Shown: positions 1-9,989 of the stretch, one piece after another
How positions within the stretch are numbered: the stretch's first letter is position 1
Layout: every line of letters begins with the position of its first letter
From: Hordeum vulgare subsp. vulgare
Taxonomy: Eukaryota; Streptophyta; Magnoliopsida; Poales; Poaceae
Direction: 5' to 3'
DNA length: 64,000 bases
Assembly (NCBI RefSeq): GCF_904849725.1
Contig: NC_058519.1
Location: 360,871,974-360,935,973, forward strand
Program-made: the position numbers and the translations under genes
Notes under the pieces: generated by a model
Databases searched by the model: none
The model's input: only the letters and a program-made list of their open reading frames with translations
Told to the model about the DNA's origin: nothing

Positions 1-1302
1 TATCGTTTGAATTATAGATAGATGTAGTTTGGAAAAAACACTGTTGTACGTATGGGCATATATTATGGGAAGTCACAATAGTACATGTCCTTCTTATTAC
101 GTAGCTTGAAAAATACAGACCCTTCTCATTACGTGATTCTGATTGTTCTTTTCCATTAAAGGTACATGGGCATGACAGACTTGACATGGGCAACACAATA
201 TCTATCTGTACACAAATATTTTTGTGTCACATTAAATCTTTAAATGTCAACCGTTTATATCTAAGAATTAACGGACAGGGAAATTTAATCTGTATGAAAG
301 AACATGACGTGATGTTTTGTTTGGCTGCACGAATTCTTTTGGCTCCTTTGTGTGCAAATTAAGAAGTGCTAGATGAAAGAAATGTTGGTCCTTGATTTGT
401 TGCCAACCTCAGCTGGCCATCCCTTTGATTACGGCTTATGATGAGTTCACATAAAAAATCTTGTGTTCAATTATAAGGAAAGAGAGAGACACATATATGT
501 ATTAGTTTCGGACTCCAGGTTACCTCTAGCATATGAGTCCACGGTGTTTTTTCTGTCTGCCCGATTCCAATAGTGAGCCTAATCATATTTGTTTTTGGAA
601 CTTATGGGATAGGGAGACATGTATATAGACGTATTATTTCAAGCAAATCGCAACCGTTCTTTTTTACTCTTTCATTATTTTTACATCTAAGCCGTCACTT
701 TTCTGTCGTTTTAATACTGATGAGCTGTTTCGGATGCAGCCAAGGAGCATGTTGTTGGCTGGTACAACACTGGTCCAAAACTAAAGGAGAAGGACTTGGA
801 TACTCATGCATTGTTTACCAAGTATGATTTTGTTCTACAACCGTTTGTCCTCAAGTAATTTAGAAGCTCTTCTCAGTTACACAATTATTCGGTACAAGTA
901 CTCACGACTTATGCATACGAACCCAATGTTGGGATGCCACCGTGTACTCTTTAAGGCAAAATTTCAATAGTTGTTTAGTTTCAGTAGTTGTTTAGTTTCA
1001 ATACTGTTCACGACATATATTTATTCGCCGCATAATATTCGATATATATAGTACTGTTCACGACATAATATTCTGCATTTTTGAAAGAAAAAAACAGTGA
1101 TCTCTTAATTAGATCATACCCAAGCGGTATTTTCTGTTTTGTTTTGTCTAGTTTTAGCCCTAGTGGTGTTTGTCAGTGTTCGGTTCAGGTTATGTTTGGT
1201 TGCTTGTGACTTGTATTTTCTTGTCAGTCGTTAGTCGATGGTTTGATATACCGAACGCTCTTTCTTCTTCTATAAACTTTGAATGGTGTTTTTTTTCGGC
1301 AG
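1..1302. other. AT-rich stretch without recognised coding content
   Basis: No protein similarity was recognised in any frame. The only ORFs are short and AT-rich (for example 573-827 plus). A short direct duplication around ATAGTTGTTTAGTTTCA (966-1000) and repeated CACGACATAATATTC-like words (1010-1080) are visible. It is probably internal CACTA or intron-derived DNA. Confidence 0.4.
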
Positions 1303-1475
1303 GTGGTTGCTATAACAGTGTTCTTGCTGTGTATAGCATTCTATGCTTTCTTCTCTCCGTTTCTTGGGAAGAACTTGTATCAGTATATTGCAATCGGTGT
1401 TTATAGTTTCCTGGTAAGGTTCCACTTCCTCTATTTTCATGCATGGATCGGATCCTGGAGTATTGAATTTGTTCA
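1303..1475 (+). pseudogene. DHHC-type protein S-acyltransferase fragment (TM1-TM2 and DPG region)
   Basis: After a T-rich tract and TTTCGGCAG acceptor at 1302, the frame reads a hydrophobic segment ([17 protein letters not shown]), a short [10 protein letters not shown] linker and a second hydrophobic segment (IAIGVYSFL). This is the pattern of the first two membrane helices of plant DHHC palmitoyltransferases of the PAT18-24 type. A frameshift follows, and a different frame gives S-D-P-G-V at 1448-1462, matching the conserved DPG motif that follows TM2 in this family. The Cys-rich DHHC catalytic domain, the first exon and the later exons are absent, so no enzyme can be made. Intact relatives palmitoylate membrane-associated proteins. 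Its position inside a CACTA-like element suggests a captured gene piece. A donor-like GTAAGG at 1414 could mean the original exon ended earlier. Confidence 0.65.
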
Positions 1476-1856
1476 TATTGATTATACTATTGGAGCCACC
1501 ACTACAACATTTCCTTACATACAAAAAATTAAGGGCCTTACTGAATGTGCATCCAATTTGTAAATCTGTATCGCATAGTATCTACAATCAAATCAGCAAC
1601 TATGTAGTGAAACTGTTACTGGCTACTTTCTGAAATGTGATTTCCAGATCTATAGCTCAAATACTCTGGTTCCCAGTGTTAACTTGTCTATGTTCCCAAT
1701 TGTTTTTTCGTTGAAAAATGGGTATCATAATTCAAAAGTTCTCCTGTTCCCATATGGTTGTCCAGATTTTGTTCTTAAAAGATAAGAATTATACTGAATT
1801 GTACTGAAAAAAGAGAAGTGATATCCGTTTCTTGTACATGTTTGCTGTCTTGGCAG

Positions 1857-1945
1857 ATGGACCGGCGGAGGATTTATACGACATGTTCATCAACAAAGTC
1901 CGGCGCGAGCGCCCGCCCGAGATGGTGGAACAAGTCAGGGGGTGA
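1857..1945 (+). other. Possible captured terminal exon, unrecognised gene
   Basis: A good acceptor (GTCTTGGCAG) is followed by a GC-rich open stretch in one frame that reads GPAEDLYDMFINKVRRERPP and continues EMVEQVRG to a TGA at 1943. Composition jumps from AT-rich flanks to GC-rich, as expected for a grass exon in a non-coding setting. I do not recognise the family. It is not part of the palmitoyltransferase seen upstream as far as I can tell. The segment could be the last exon of another captured gene, or of a CACTA-borne gene. Confidence 0.35.
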
Positions 1946-2592
1946 GCGAGCGATTTTGTGCCGCCGAGGCGCGTCCGTAGCAGATTTCCCTGCTGCTGCT
2001 GGTGTTCTCTGACTGCTACAGATTTCCCTTCACATTCTAGTGTTTATGATGGTTGTATGGATAGTCTGTGCTGCCATATTTGAAGTTGAGATCATTCATA
2101 TAGGATAACAGCCTACTGCTCCTACTTCTCTGAGTCACATCTGTTTTTTGTACAATGAGGCTAAGTGCAGCAGGAAAACATTATTTTTTTAGATAATTAT
2201 TGCTTCCGTATATTTACTTGGACCGCTTAATTATATCTTGTTGGGAAAAACACCACACACATGTTTCTTTTGAAAGACACAAACATGTCTTCATTGTTGA
2301 CCTTCTAAATAGCACACCACCAATTTCTAGTTGTTGATTTGGCTAGCAGTGAGTGAGATTTATCATATATACCCTCTTGGTTCTGTTTTGAGTACAAATG
2401 AAAAGCTCATGCTTGTTAGTACAACAGTGCAAGTCTGATTAATTAACTATTTGAGAGATGCATGCTAGGGGCAGATATGATTCTAGACTTCTACAACTTT
2501 TTAGTCCCTTACATACTTTCGGCTAGCTCATGTCACACTGCAAGCAATTCAATAATGTGATATCTGAAACTACTTTACCATCTCTTACACAC

Positions 2593-2799
2593 AAGGTGCA
2601 TGGAGGTAGGCTCAGCTTCGGCGTCTTCCATTGGGCTGCCACGCTGCTGCCGGCGATGCTGTTTGGCATCGGCACGGTGAGCTTCTCTCCATCCTCTGCT
2701 CTGTGCCTCCTGTCCCCGGTTGCTCTGATGATCCTCGTGGCCTTCGAGCCACGGTCATGGTGTGGGTCTATGGCCATCGTTCCATGGCTGTCTGGTTAG
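2593..2799 (+). other. Exon-like GC-rich segment with hydrophobic stretch
   Basis: A sudden GC-rich island in AT-rich DNA. One open frame carries LSFGVFHWAATLLPAMLFGI, which resembles a membrane helix, then a donor-like CACGGTGAGC at about 2674. Reading continues to a stop at 2797. I recognise no family. It looks like another piece of captured host gene rather than transposase, but the boundaries are guesses. Confidence 0.3.
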
Positions 2800-3124
2800 G
2801 CTGCTAGAGTCCTTTCATAATCATCATGCCACTGTTTCTTTTTAAAGTTTGCTCGTTTCTCTGCTTGTCATGCTAGCTAACACTAGCCTACCTCATGCAA
2901 ACTTGTTGAATATATGTATGGGTAGTTCCTGGTGGCCACTTATTATCCAAGGGAGTAGTTTTGGTACTTAACGAATGGTGTTTCAGCTAGCTTGCACCTC
3001 ATCTAGCTACTCACTGTTATTGTTACACCTGAGATGATATTTTCTTCTTCGAAAGACGTTTTACAATTTAGCATTGCCAGCTAGTTCCTGCGCCTCAACA
3101 ATACATTACTTTGTTTGGATGCAG

Positions 3125-3234
3125 GTATACTACAGCCCATAAAAGCTCGTATCAGGGTTGCAAAACTAGGAGTGGCGAAGCAAGAGCATGATGACTTCTT
3201 CACAACGAGTGCTAATTTCTGTATTTTCTTTTGA
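3125..3234 (+). other. Possible last exon followed by a 3'UTR-like tract
   Basis: A T-rich tract and GATGCAG acceptor precede an open frame of about 36 codons (starting GILQPIKARIRVAKLGVAKQ) that ends at a TGA near 3232. The following 130 bases are rich in TGTA and TTATGT words, as in plant 3' untranslated regions, before the AT-rich CACTA subterminal DNA begins. The family is not recognised. It may belong to the same captured transcript as the exon-like pieces upstream. Confidence 0.3.
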
Positions 3235-3704
3235 GAATCTTTTGGGTTGATGCTTCAGCTGTGAAAACTTGTATCTGATTGTCAGCTGTGAATCAGAGGA
3301 GTTATTGTATTATGTAAACCTGGAGATGTATTATGTGATGTTATATGATGGATGATTTTAATTCAACTTGGAGTTTTCTTGATTTGAATATGAAATAGTG
3401 CTGCATTTAATATTGGAAAAATAATTGGTTGAAAAGGCCCAATAAATAGAAATGAAACCAAATTCTGGAAAAAAAGTTGCTGAATTCAAAAATAAAAAAG
3501 GCCAAAACTGAAACTGGACCAAATGTATTTGGGCACTAAAAGGCCAGGGCCCAAAAAAAATTCAAAAAGGAAAAAACTAAAAGTGGCTATAAATGGGCTA
3601 AGGCCCAAAAAGAAACCCAATAAGAAAAAGCTCAAAAAAATAAAACCAGCCCATGTGATCAATTGAAAAGGGTTGGGCTGATTTCAACCATGATGTTTTG
3701 ATTT

Positions 3705-3962
3705 CGTCGTAATTGTGCCACGTAGACTGCCACGTAGGACTGGGTTAGATTGCCAACGACGATTTAGGATCGTCGTAAAGGTTACGACGATCCAGGAATC
3801 GTCGTAGAAGTTACGACGATTTTGATCAAAACATCGCAGCTGGTCATTTGTGACGCTCCATTTTCGACGCTTGGTTTTTCGTCGTGAGATCGTCGTAAAT
3901 TAAAAACCGTGACGATGTAGCGACGAAAAAAAGCGTCGTGTATTAGCATATTCCTTGTACTG
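3705..3962. repeat. CACTA-type subterminal repeat block with hairpin and end
   Basis: Motifs CGTCGTAA and TTACGACG recur in direct and inverted orientation. A perfect 12-bp stem with a 3-base loop lies at 3767-3793 (GGATCGTCGTAA / TTACGACGATCC). In CACTA elements such repeats are transposase-binding sites. The terminal motif CATATTCCTTGTACTG closes the block. Confidence 0.6.
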
Positions 3963-3964
3963 GA

Positions 3965-4618
3965 GGGACTTGCAAACGTCTGATGACTATCATCGACTTA
4001 CAACATTGTCTTCAGCGACCGGACGAGTCGGCCCATCATTGGACGCGATGGGTGGCAGAGGTCATTCATTCTTCGGACGGCATCTCGGCGGCTAAAGCGG
4101 TGCTGATCCTGGAGAAAAATGGCCATTACGAGCCTTTGGTGCTGAAGCTTGGGCGACTCAAGCGTAAGGTGCAGGACATGGGCGATTTGATGGACACCCT
4201 GACCAGGTATGCCGAGTCAGACGACACTAAAGATGCTGGGGAGGATGATGACAAGGTTAGCACCGTGAGGAGAGGCGAATCGTCAAAATGTCACTCCCAG
4301 TTTCAGGGGCGGGGTAACCACAACCACGCGGGACAAGGTAAGAGGAGACAACAAGAAGGTCCCACAAACTTCATCGCCAACATGAATGCCGGCAACAGGA
4401 ACCAACGCGAGAAGAAACGGGGCTTCAACGGGAAGAAACCACGCAACTATCACGAGATGCTCAAAGGCCCCTCCCCACAACACGCCACTATTGAAGGACC
4501 GGCTACCCACTCTTGGGAGGATTGCTATGTGATGCAAGAGTTCCGAGCTGAGGCACTCAAGAAAGGACAAGGAGGTAACCAAGGCGGGCAAGAGGAACAG
4601 TTTGGCACGCCTGGGTAA
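3965..4618 (+). pseudogene. gag: Gypsy gag, N-terminally truncated
   Basis: The frame opens mid-gag at about 3965 (GTCKR upstream of the first Met at 3983) and reads through IDLQHCLQRPDESAHHWTRW, a stretch familiar from Triticeae Tat-like Gypsy gags, then a basic, Gly/Gln/Asn-rich tail. It ends at a TAA at 4616. Gag forms the virus-like particle that packages the element RNA. No CCHC knuckle is visible. The N-terminal half was separated by the CACTA-like insertion, so the Met at 3983 is internal and not a real start. Confidence 0.75.
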
Positions 4619-4726
4619 CACCAAAGCCCGTTCGGCAGGTTTCCTAACCCGGGCCCGCATGGCTGGTCACAGCCAAATAGTGGACAGTACCAAGTTCACA
4701 ACCAACGACGGTACAACCCATAGGGC

Positions 4727-5613
4727 GTGTTCCAGCAACCACCCTCGCAAGATCCCCAGTGGCAGGATGACAATAGAGACTTCCAGAATAATCCTAAGCA
4801 GTTGAACAGTGGACAGTATCATGTGTTCACCACCATTACTTGCAAACATGACGAGAAGGTGAAACATAGAACTTTTAGCGTGGCTGAGCCGGCGCTCCCT
4901 AGGTACCTCCATTGGTCCGAGCAGCCCATCACTTGGAGTAGGGAGGATCACCCGCCCCGAGTTGATAACCCCGGCAACTTGGCTTTGGTCGTGGCTCCCC
5001 AAGTCGGAGGATACACCCTTTCCAAAGTCCTTATGGACGGTGGGAGTAGCATAAACATCTTCTACTTCGATACCTTTTGAAAGATGAACTTCTTAGAGAA
5101 AGACTTGATTCATCATCCACGGTTTTCCATGACATTGTTCTGGGTAAGTCGGCATACCCAATTGGGCGGATTAAATAGAACTTGGCTTTTGGCACATAGT
5201 CTAACTACAGGAGCGAGTGACTCATGTTTGAGGTGGTGAAAATCAAGAGCCCTTACCACGCGTTGTTTGGAAGGCCGGCTTATGCTCGATTCATGGCTCT
5301 TCCATGTTATGTTTGTCTCAAGCTCAAGATGCCTGGTCCCAAGGGGACTATCACAATCAATGGAGAGAGGAAAATAGCCCAAGAATGCGAGGAAGGAGAC
5401 GCGGCTTATGCCAGGACGGCTTGCGCGGCCGAGGAGCTCAAGTTTCACCAAGCTAATGTTGACCCGACAGATATGACGCCGCTGAAGAGACCAACAAATG
5501 ACTCAGAGCCGCCCCGCAAGTTTAAACCAACAAATGACTCGAAGGTGATAGACTTCACGCCTGGCGACTCAACCAAGAAGTTCACCATTGGGACACGTAT
5601 GGATCCCAAATAG
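4727..5613 (+). pseudogene. Gypsy aspartic protease region, decayed
   Basis: One frame (4727-5080) contains VLMDGGSSINIFY, with the protease active-site signature as D-G-G-S at 5035-5046, and stops at a TGA at 5078. Coding similarity resumes in another frame at 5224-5613 (KIKSPYHALFGRPAYARFMA), the region between protease and reverse transcriptase. In this lineage the protease cleaves the Gag-Pol polyprotein. At least one frameshift and several stops break the reading frame. Confidence 0.7.
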
Positions 5614-5759
5614 GAAAGCGCGCTCATCGAATTCATCCGTGAGAATCGGGACATCTTTGCATTGAAACCTTCAGACATGTCGGGTGTGCCGAGAGACTTC
5701 GTTGAGCACCATCTTAACACTGACCCCAAAGTAAAGCCGGTTCGGTAGTATCTTCACAG

Positions 5760-6400
5760 GTTTAACGAAGAACGACATAAGGCAATTGGAGAGGAAGTCG
5801 CCCGGCTTTTGGCCGCCGGATTTATCATCGAGGTTTTTCATCCTGAATGGTTGGCTAACCCGGTCCTAGTGCTAAAAAAGAACGACACTTCCTGCATGTG
5901 CATCGACTACACCGATCTCAACAGAGCATGTCCAAAGAATCCTTTCGCCCTTCCCCGCATTGATCAAATCATTGACTAGACGACGGGTTGCGAGCGTTTG
6001 TGTTTTTTGGATGCTTACTCAGGATACCACCAGATCAAGATGGATGTGGCAGACCAGGAGAAAACATCCTTCATCACCCCCTTCGGAGCCTTCTGTTACG
6101 TGTCTATGCCGTTCGGGCTCAAGAGTGCGGGGGCAACTTATCAGCGTTGCTTCCAGAATTGTTTGCATAACCAGATCGGATGTAATGTCCACGCTTATGT
6201 TGATGACATCATGGTCAGATCTCAGAAGGAGTCGCTCTTGGAGGATCTCAAGGAGACTTTTGACAATTTGCGCGTATACCAGATGAGGCTTAACCCTACC
6301 AAGTGTGTGTTTGGTGTTCTCACAGGAAAGTTATTGGTTTTTCTGGTGTCAGAGCGCAACATTGAAGCTAACCCAAATAAATTGAAGCGATCACTTTGCT
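5760..6400 (+). pseudogene. Gypsy reverse transcriptase, decayed
   Basis: Recognisable blocks include VLVLKKNDTSCMCIDYTDLN, LDAYSGYHQIKMDVADQEKT, and the catalytic Y-V-D-D at 6196-6207. A TAG interrupts the frame near 5978 (IIDQ changed to IID-stop) and another stop ends the longest frame at 6402. This enzyme copies element RNA to DNA. It is a clear Ty3/Gypsy type and is inactive because of the stops. Confidence 0.85.
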
Positions 6401-6555
6401 AGGCAAGCCGGCCAATAGCAATCAAGTTCAGCGCATGGAGGGTCGTATCGCGGTCTAAGTCGCTTTATAAGTCGCCTTGGGGAGAAAACCATCCCTCTTT
6501 ATCAGTTACTCAAGAAAACTGACCGTTTCGTTTGGACGGATGAAGCCAACGAAGC

Positions 6556-6905
6556 CTTTTAGGCCGTGAAGCAACAACTAGCTAAGCCGCCAGTATTGGT
6601 TGCTCCGACGGACAAGGAACCCATACTCTTATATATTGCGGCTAATTATAAGGCGGTGAGCGTGGCAGTGGTCGTCGAGTGGAAAGAAGAAGGAAAGGAA
6701 TATCCAGTTCAGCGGCCGGTATATTTTATAAGCAAAGCCCTGACCCTCTCCAAACAACACTACCTGCATTGGTAGAATCTAGTCTTTGGGGTATATATGG
6801 CGAGTCGGAAGCTGAAACACTAGTTCCAAGAGCATCCCCTCATGATGGTTAGTTCTGCCCCCTCGGTGACATTATACAAAATCGAGAAGCGATTGTACGA
6901 ATTGC
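6556..6905 (+). pseudogene. Gypsy RNase H (ancestral copy), decayed
   Basis: The frame at 6566-6775 reads through PPVLVAPTDKEPILLYIAAN and PVYFISKALTLSKQHYLHW, the usual start of the Gypsy RNase H domain, with Y-W-stop where the family has a conserved Tyr/Glu block. Further fragments continue to about 6900. The domain degrades RNA in RNA-DNA hybrids during reverse transcription. Catalytic residues cannot be followed because of the stops. Confidence 0.65.
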
Positions 6906-7049
6906 TAAGTGGGCCATCGAGTTAGGACCTCATCACGTGCGATATACCCCTCGTACGGCCATTAAGTCTCAAGCACTAGTGGATTTCATCAACGACTGGA
7001 CCGAGTTGCAGATTCCAGAAGACAGGACCGATCACACATACTAGACCAT

Positions 7050-7420
7050 CCATTTTGACGGGTCTAGGCAGTTAGAATGCTCGGGGGCTGGCGAGGTGCT
7101 AACTTCGCCTCAGGGTGACAAATTCTGCTATGTCCTCCGACTCATGTTTCCACGTACCAACAATGTAGCAGAATATGAAGCTCTAGTTCATGGGTTCCGA
7201 CTCACCAAAGAGATGAATCTCACCCGAGTCAGATGTTTGGGTGACTTAGATCTAGTGGCCCAGTAGGTTTCTAGAAATCGGGATTCCAGAGATCCCTTGA
7301 TGGCGGCTTACATGCGAGCTATGTCGGACGTGGCGGGTCATTTTCATGGTTATCAGGTGGATCAGATCGTTTGGTGACTTAATGAAGAAGCAGATGCTAT
7401 TTGACGCCTCGGTTCACAAC
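7050..7420 (+). pseudogene. Second RNase H-like domain typical of Tat elements
   Basis: Across several frames the translation shows HFDGS, then SGAGEVL, then NVAEYEAL, then RVRCLGDLDLVAQ, and finally NEEADA. These match the D...E...D...D order of a second RNase H fold found in Tat/Ogre-lineage elements between the usual RNase H and integrase. The NVAEYEAL block is the clearest. Stops occur near 7042, 7264 and 7376. The presence of this domain supports the lineage call. Confidence 0.65.
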
Positions 7421-7608
7421 GTAAGCCGGTTCCCCTCAATGTCTTTTTGGATGTGTTACATAACCCATCTGTGAGCTTACCTTGACAGGAAGATTTGGTG
7501 GTGCCAGACCCTGAGTCCCAGCTTGTGGCTGCTCTTCGTGCTACCCCGGATTGGGTGATGCCCTACATGGCGTATCTCACGTGAGGAGACTTACCCACTG
7601 ATGAGTTA

Positions 7609-8805
7609 TTGGCTCGCCAAATCGTCCGTCGATGCAAATCCATGGTCATACATAACGGCGAGTTGCACAGGCGAAGCACTTCAGGAGTATTTCAAAGGTG
7701 TGTCTCTTCCGAGGAAGGATGTATGATTCTCAATGAAATTCATGCAGGCGACTGTGGTCATCATGCCAGGTCATGCTCATTGGTTTCCAAAGCATTTAGG
7801 CATGGGTTGTATTGGCTGACGGCTCATGCAGATGCTGAAGATATAGTTCGCCGCTGTGATGGTCCCCAAAAATTTGGACGTCAGATGCACGTTTCGGCTC
7901 AGGAATTACAGATGATTCCAATTACTTGGCCGTTTGCGGTCTGGGGGATAGACATGGTTGGTCCTTTCAAAATGTCGACCAACAAAAAGACTCACCTATT
8001 GGTGGAGGTTGACAAGTTCACTAAGTGGGTCGAAGCAGAACCAGTTAGTAGCTGCGATGCACGCACGGCTGTCAAATTCTTGAAAAAGTTAATCTTCCAT
8101 TTTGGATACCCTCATAGTATCATTAATGACAATCGTACTAATTTATCCAAGGGCGCAATGCAAGAGTTTTGCGGAAGAGAGCATATCCGGCTTGACGTTT
8201 CTGCAGTCGCACACCCCTAGTCTAATGGACAGGCAGAAAGGGTGAATCAGGAAATATTGCGAGGAATCAAGCCCCGGCTTATGGTACCTCTAGAGCGTAC
8301 CCGAGGTTGTTGAGTTGAAGAATTGCCCTCAGTTTTATGGAGTATCAGGACCACTCCAAATGGCTCTACGGGTTTTACTCCCTTTTTCCTGGTTTACCGG
8401 ACAGAGGCAGTATTGCCAAGTGACATCAGACATGATTCACCATGAGTCACTTCTTATGTGGAACAGGACAACGAGTTGGCGCGTCAAGACTCATTGGATG
8501 CTTTGGAGGAAGAGCGAGACTTGGCTGCATCGCGATCGGCGATCTATCAACAGGAGTTGCGACGCTATCACAACCGTCGCGTCAAGAGCCGGACTTTTCA
8601 AGAGGGCGACTTAGTGCCCCGGTTGATTCAAGACCACACTGGTATGCATAAGTTCTCACCCCCATGCGAAGGACCGTTTGTCATCAGCAAGAATCTTCGG
8701 AACGGTTCATACTACTTGGTGGATCTTCACCCTGATAGGCCAACGACAGAGGTTGAGACAACTCGCCCTTGGAATATCGCCCACTTGCGGCCTTACTACA
8801 CTTAG
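7609..8805 (+). pseudogene. Gypsy integrase and C-terminal region, decayed
   Basis: The frame 7609-8220 contains the zinc-binding HHCC region (with C-D-G-P where the family has C-x-x-C, so the second Cys is lost), then WGIDMVGPF with the first catalytic Asp, and IINDNRT where TDNGT would be expected. A TAG at 8218 interrupts just before NGQAERVNQE, which holds the catalytic Glu. The last part lies in another frame (8458-8805) and ends IAHLRPYYT, the usual C-terminus in this group. Integrase would insert the element DNA into the chromosome. This copy cannot. Confidence 0.8.
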
Positions 8806-9989
8806 AGCCATGAGCTCCTTTCTTTTCTACTATCTCAAAACTTGTAATCTTTTACTTATAAAGCAATAAAGCCGGCACCCACGAACTTTGGGGTCCTTTG
8901 CCGTTTTAGTTTCTTGAAAGCATGAGTCTTTATTGTTCCATAAGTCGTGCAAGCATGGATGCTATCAGTACCAAAGAGCATAAGTCACCATGCTGCACTT
9001 ATTTCAAAACTGGGTACTGGTAAGCCAAAGAGGACCAAAGTTGCCACGTTGCACGGTTCAAACATCAGTGCCTTATATGATTTTGAGAATTAAGCCAACT
9101 TACTTGGGGGCTACTAATTCCCAAGTCGTTTTGAAGTAAGAGCGTAAATGCTTCTGCAATCCTATGTCTGACTTTTCCCTAATCATAGGTCACTTGGGGG
9201 CTTCCACTCACTGAGTTCAGCCTGAATACCCTCTTGGCTAGCGAAAAATTACCGCATTACAAATGGTTATACTGGACTATGTGTTGGACGAGTCACCATA
9301 TGGACCCATGTATTCTGGGCGAGTCAATCCGCTTTTTGGACCCTGAACTCGCATTGGTTAAAACATGAAAGGTACCGGCCAGAGCCACACATGGAAAATA
9401 GAGAAACCATTGGTTCACTGAACCTGCTTCACTAAAGCTTGACTCGCGCCTGATTAGCCGGTCTAAATAACTAGGGTTGTTGCAAAAGCCTTCTTAGGGT
9501 AGCACTAGAGTTTTGCAAACTCGTGCTATCCTGTCGTAGCTCATTGAGCCGACAAATTTTTATGACTACCTTTGTGGCACTGCCGCAAGGTTTCGTAAAA
9601 CCTTTTTATGACTCGCCGCGACTCACTGAGCCGGCTCCTTGTTCATAACTCGCCGCGACTCACTGAGCCGGTTACTTGTTTATAACTTGCCATGACCTAC
9701 TAGGCTGGTTTATCTCTGTCTGTGGTGTTTTCCCTGCCAAACAGGTTGAAGAAATTTTTTCTATTAAACAATGGAACTTCCTAACTATCAAGCATAAGGA
9801 TTGGGAAAGGCGATTCATGATTCGCAAAAAGTATAACAATTCAGAACTGTCAAGCAGAAGGCATGGCTGGAAGACTGTTTCCCTGAAACCTAAAAACTAT
9901 TACATGGCTCACTAGGCCATACCGGGCGTCATCTCCCGGTCACAAAAAAATATCAAATTGTTTTTGAACTGATTACATGCCGAGTAAAC
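8806..9989. other. Region between pol and the antisense gene
   Basis: No coding sequence recognised. It holds short TTGGGGGCT words (near 9110, 9195), common in the 3' part of Tat elements, and AACTCGCCGCGACTCACTGA-type tandem units near its right end. On the minus strand this is the region downstream of the antisense gene stop at 9990. Confidence 0.5.
9607..9720. repeat. 37-bp tandem repeat, three units
   Basis: ACTCGCCGCGACTCACTGAG begins at 9611 and 9648, and a diverged unit (ACTTGCCATGACCTACTAGG) begins at 9685. The period is exactly 37 bases. It lies just beyond the stop of the antisense gene. Confidence 0.75.

Larger units (their letters stand above)
1..3962 (+). mobile_element. CACTA-like DNA transposon, 3' part, with captured gene pieces
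   Basis: The right edge has the look of a CACTA 3' end. Its last bases, read on the minus strand, are CAGTACAAGGAATATGC, one base off the usual CACTACAAGG-type terminus. Before it lie an AT-rich stretch full of GGCCCAAAA/GGCCCAATAA words (about 3430-3650) and a block of CGTCGTAA/TTACGACG motifs in both orientations (3705-3940), both typical of Triticeae CACTA subterminal regions. Immediately right, at 3964, Gypsy gag coding sequence resumes, so the transposon appears inserted in the gag of the next element. The 5' end lies outside the window. No transposase domain was recognised here. A Mutator-type element with similar subterminal repeats is the main alternative. Confidence 0.6.

Noticed and set aside
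1279..1563. 94-codon ORF taken as a whole gene
   Set aside because: The first codons lie in the intron-like tract before the acceptor at 1302 and the end reads past a frameshift; only the middle matches a palmitoyltransferase.
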